In this document: positions 34,487 through 36,469 of the stretch, one piece after another
Layout: each line of letters starts with the position of its first letter
Position numbering within the stretch: the stretch's first letter is position 1
Source: Candidatus Cryosericum septentrionale
GTDB taxonomy: Bacteria; Caldisericota; Caldisericia; Cryosericales; Cryosericaceae
DNA length: 36,469 nucleotides
Reading direction: 5' to 3'
NCBI RefSeq assembly: GCF_003570995.1
Contig: NZ_QXIY01000005.1
Span: 7,500 to 43,968, forward strand
Program-made: the position numbers and the translations under genes
The notes under the pieces: model-generated
The model's input: the letters and a program-made list of their open reading frames with translations, nothing else
The model's database searches: none
What the model was told of the DNA's origin: nothing

Positions 34487-35012
34487 GCCAATCTTCTTTG
34501 ATACAGACTGCTTGTCGGCATTCTTGTGGACAAACAAACAGGAGATACTAATCAAGCTCTATCCTGGAAGGCTCAAGATTCCAGAACAAGTGTACGAAGA
34601 ATTGTCATCTCCAACGGTTCTGCATCTCAAGAAACGAATAGACGTTCTCATTAACGGAAAGAAGTTTGAGAATGTGAGAATACCAGACGACGAAGGCGAA
34701 GCGTCCGATTTGTACTTCGAGATGCTGCAATATCATCCTGGGCACAAGTCAGTCGGCAAAGGAGAGGCCGCCTGCGTTGCCTTAGCGAAAACCGTCGACG
34801 GTGTTGTTGCAAGCAACAATCTCAGTGATGTTCTTTACTACATAAGGAAGTATAATCTGCAACATCTAACTACGGGTGCTATCCTGGTCGAAGCCCTCGA
34901 CAAGCGTTTGATTACGATTAACGAAGGCGAGGAAGTTTGGGGTAGAATGCTGTACTATGGACGCGCGATCGGAGCCAATACATTCTCAGACTATCTTCGA
35001 GATGCGAGGTAA
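34479..35012 (+). CDS. PIN-domain nuclease, likely toxin
   Basis: 177 residues starting at TTG 34479, which overlaps the peptidase stop by 8 bases. PIFFDTDCLSAF gives the first acidic residues D8 and D10, PEQVYEEL gives E40, and GKGEAACVALA gives E96; the fourth position reads ASNNLSD, with N113-N114 where aspartate is usual and D117 nearby. This is a PIN RNase fold. In similar gene trios the PIN protein is the toxic RNase and the XRE protein and peptidase form its control. The substituted fourth residue may weaken catalysis or be normal for this subgroup. Confidence 0.85.
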   Translation: MTKPIFFDTDCLSAFLWTNKQEILIKLYPGRLKIPEQVYEELSSPTVLHLKKRIDVLINGKKFENVRIPDDEGEASDLYFEMLQYHPGHKSVGKGEAACVALAKTVDGVVASNNLSDVLYYIRKYNLQHLTTGAILVEALDKRLITINEGEEVWGRMLYYGRAIGANTFSDYLRDAR

Positions 35013-35221
35013 TGACTCACTGTCACACCATATGTGTCGTCATAGAACGTTTCACGCCGTTGCCTTGCGAACGCGGACATAGACTTGGCAACTTTAGAGC
35101 AACTGCTCTCTACTTACGACAACAATTTGGCAGCTGAGTTGGCATAACTCGTCAAGAGAATCAACAATGAGAGCCAGTGTTCCTCACTACATATGCGACC
35201 CTGCGTGGAACCATTGGCGGG

Positions 35222-35446
35222 ATGTTCGGCTATACATCTTTGTTCCTGTGTCCATACGCTCCCATGCATGGTCCCTACTACCTACTCCTCCTGCTGATCA
35301 CTCCCTCTTTTCTTGCCTTTCCCGTCTTCTGGCTATGGGTGGTCCTGAGCGTCCTGTATGTCGTGCTGCCGTCGAGAACGTGGGGATGGATAGGCAACAC
35401 CCTGCGAAGGGCTTGGTTTGCGGTTCGGCACAGGAAACAGATGTAG
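35222..35446 (+). CDS. Possible small membrane protein
   Basis: A 74-residue frame beginning MFGYTSLFLCPYAPMHGPYY continues as two hydrophobic helices (LLLLLITPSFLAFPVFWLWV; VLSVLYVVLPS) and a basic tail (RRAWFAVRHRKQM). The composition looks like a real membrane protein, but the ribosome site is weak (GGCGG) and no family is recognised. A GTG start at 35177 is an alternative. It lies between the PIN gene and repeated sequences. Confidence 0.35.
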   Translation: MFGYTSLFLCPYAPMHGPYYLLLLLITPSFLAFPVFWLWVVLSVLYVVLPSRTWGWIGNTLRRAWFAVRHRKQM

Positions 35447-35518
35447 CGACAGAACGAGGCAGTCTTTCAGCGAGCATCTAGTCGCCGGGTGGAATGCGTC
35501 AAGTTTCGCCCTCACTCT

Positions 35519-35579
35519 CCCTGTTCATTTCCCAAAACCCGGGTTCATTTCCGAATTCCCCGGTTCTTCGCCAATTCTC
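35519..35579. repeat. Three degenerate 20-bp tandem units (CCCGGGTTCATTTCC type)
   Basis: CCCTGTTCATTTCCCAAAA, then CCCGGGTTCATTTCCGAATT, then CCCGGTTCTTCGCCAATTCT repeat with a period of 20 bases (GTTC at 35523, 35543 and 35563). The period equals that of the block at 24262-24321 but the sequence differs, as expected for the end of another insertion sequence. No transposase is near. Confidence 0.55.
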
Positions 35580-35680
35580 TGGATTCGTGCTGACGCCTTT
35601 GTCTGACTGACGCTTCTGCCAGTTTCGACCGAAACCGGACTCTCGTTTATCATCAAGTCGGCTGAGTCGTCAGCAGGACA

Positions 35681-35824
35681 AATGTCGTGTAATCCTGAGT
35701 GCCCTACGCAACCATGCGGGTTTGCGAACCCGGAATTACACGACTCTAATTGCAGAAACCATGGTGGGCGCGACAAATAGAGTCGTGGAATTCGACACTG
35801 GAGTCGTGTAATTGGTGACGATGG
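35681..35824. repeat. Compound inverted repeats with GAGTCGTG(T/G)AATT arms
   Basis: GTCGTGTAATCC (35684-35695) is inverted at 35732-35744 (GGAATTACACGAC) around CGGGTT TGCG AACCCG (35717-35732). A second inversion joins GGAATTACACGACTCTAATT (from 35732) with AAATAGAGTCGTGGAATTC (from 35775). The part from GTGGGCGCGACAA (35764) to GAGTCGTGTAATTGGTGA is the counterpart of the block at 24237-24351. This looks like abutting ends of insertion sequences. The rest of 35825-36117 shows no gene. Confidence 0.65.
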
Positions 35825-36117
35825 CGGACCAATTGCTCTTGCGGGATTTTGTACCAGAGCGGCCCTGCATGGCTCGCCGCTATTTCGCTCCCGGAGCCAC
35901 CTCGAAGGCCTGTCTCTGTTAGTCTCCTGTCCGAGCTCCGCGATCTCGCCTTTTTGGCTCAGATTATCTGCATCATTGATTTCGTTTCTGCATATTGTGG
36001 GGAGCAGAATATGCAGATTTGTCGGAATATGTCCATGGCATACTCATGTCTCGGAATTGCTCGCAGTTCGCATCTGTGTTATCGAAGAGAGACTTCTCAA
36101 CTATTCCCATAGCATTT

Positions 36118-36469
36118 CTATTGTCCTATCTTTTTGATGTACTTCGTGCTCCGTGCTCCGCCGGTCTTCGTGATCTCACCGTTTCTAACCATCCTTCCCA
36201 GGGCCGCTTCAATGGTCGTCGGGCTGATGTCCGGGAAAAGGTCTGAGATATCCTTTTTGGAGATGGGCTTTATGCTGCGCAGAACTGCGGCTTCTATCCT
36301 TTCTGCCTTGGTCGCGTGCTTTCCCTGAACGATATCGAAACGTTCATTCAATTTCCTGTAACAGACTAGCAGCGTCGTCAGGAAGTTTTCCATGAACGGG
36401 AAATAGGAGTTCTCATTCGTGTGCCAGTCTTTCGAAGACATCCTCAACGCTTCGTAGTATTGAGATTTC
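36118..36469 (-). CDS. Fic-family protein, C-terminal part
   Basis: The frame is open to the right edge of the window. It reads SQYYEALRMSSKDWHTNENS, then YFPFMENFLTTLLVCYRKLN, the usual last helix of a Fic domain, followed by a winged-helix tail (ISKKDISDLFPDISPTTIEA, LGRMVRNGEITKTGGARSTK). Fic proteins transfer AMP or similar groups to proteins. The catalytic HPFxxGNGR loop would lie beyond the window, so activity cannot be judged. About 117 residues are visible. Its place next to a toxin-antitoxin-like operon fits a defence island. Confidence 0.8.
   Translation of the reverse strand, partial: KSQYYEALRMSSKDWHTNENSYFPFMENFLTTLLVCYRKLNERFDIVQGKHATKAERIEAAVLRSIKPISKKDISDLFPDISPTTIEAALGRMVRNGEITKTGGARSTKYIKKIGQ

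Overview
The window looks like a piece of a GC-rich (roughly 60% by eye), probably uncultured bacterial chromosome, with a more AT-rich accessory segment near the right end. I cannot name the organism. S-layer homology (SLH) domains on a lipoprotein, a LytR-CpsA-Psr wall-ligase-type protein, KtrAB potassium uptake and many AGGAGG-type ribosome sites fit a Gram-positive-like or atypical lineage; this is inference.

Left end (1-8.7 kb): the N-terminus of mscL, then a 15-repeat CRISPR array and a type I-G (formerly I-U) interference operon read leftwards: cas3, csx17 (cas8), csb1 (cas7) and csb2 (cas5-cas6). The next gene is the cas4-cas1 fusion, but only about 43 codons of its Cas4 part remain before it runs straight into the first CRISPR repeat. 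Cas1, Cas2 and a normal leader are absent. The array seems to be joined to the end of the effector transcript: an interference-only locus that probably cannot acquire spacers unless helped from elsewhere.

Middle (8.9-24.2 kb): ordinary chromosomal genes. These are a ktrB-ktrA potassium channel operon that continues into a lipoprotein with a catalytically degenerate beta-lactamase-like domain plus SLH repeats; an acidic coiled-coil protein; a DUF4342 protein; an aldo/keto reductase, DUF2804 and acetyltransferase cluster; an LCP-family protein; a small membrane protein; an iron-alcohol-dehydrogenase homologue lacking two metal ligands; a Nudix hydrolase; an acetyltransferase preceded by a 24-residue microprotein; a flavin reductase; a rhodanese-like lipoprotein lacking the catalytic cysteine; and an MFS transporter coupled to a ChrB-like protein. 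Palindromes of the ATTCCCGC..GCGGGAAT type are scattered between these genes, and one forms the 3' end of a coding region.

Right end (24.2-36.5 kb): a defence island. A tandem 20-bp repeat block starts it. Then come a fragment of one hsdM, a complete type I restriction-modification operon (hsdM-hsdS-hsdR), an undescribed pair (a small membrane-anchored protein and a 347-residue protein with a HEPN-like Rx5H motif), and an overlapping XRE / ImmA-type peptidase / PIN-nuclease operon of toxin-antitoxin type. The window ends in the C-terminus of a Fic-family protein. Copies of the same GCGACAA.TAGAGTCG repeat lie at 24.24, 33.23 and 35.77 kb in one orientation, so the modules are bounded by related sequences that look like insertion-sequence ends. 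The most interesting points are the cas4-array fusion, the repeat-bounded modules and the unknown pair.
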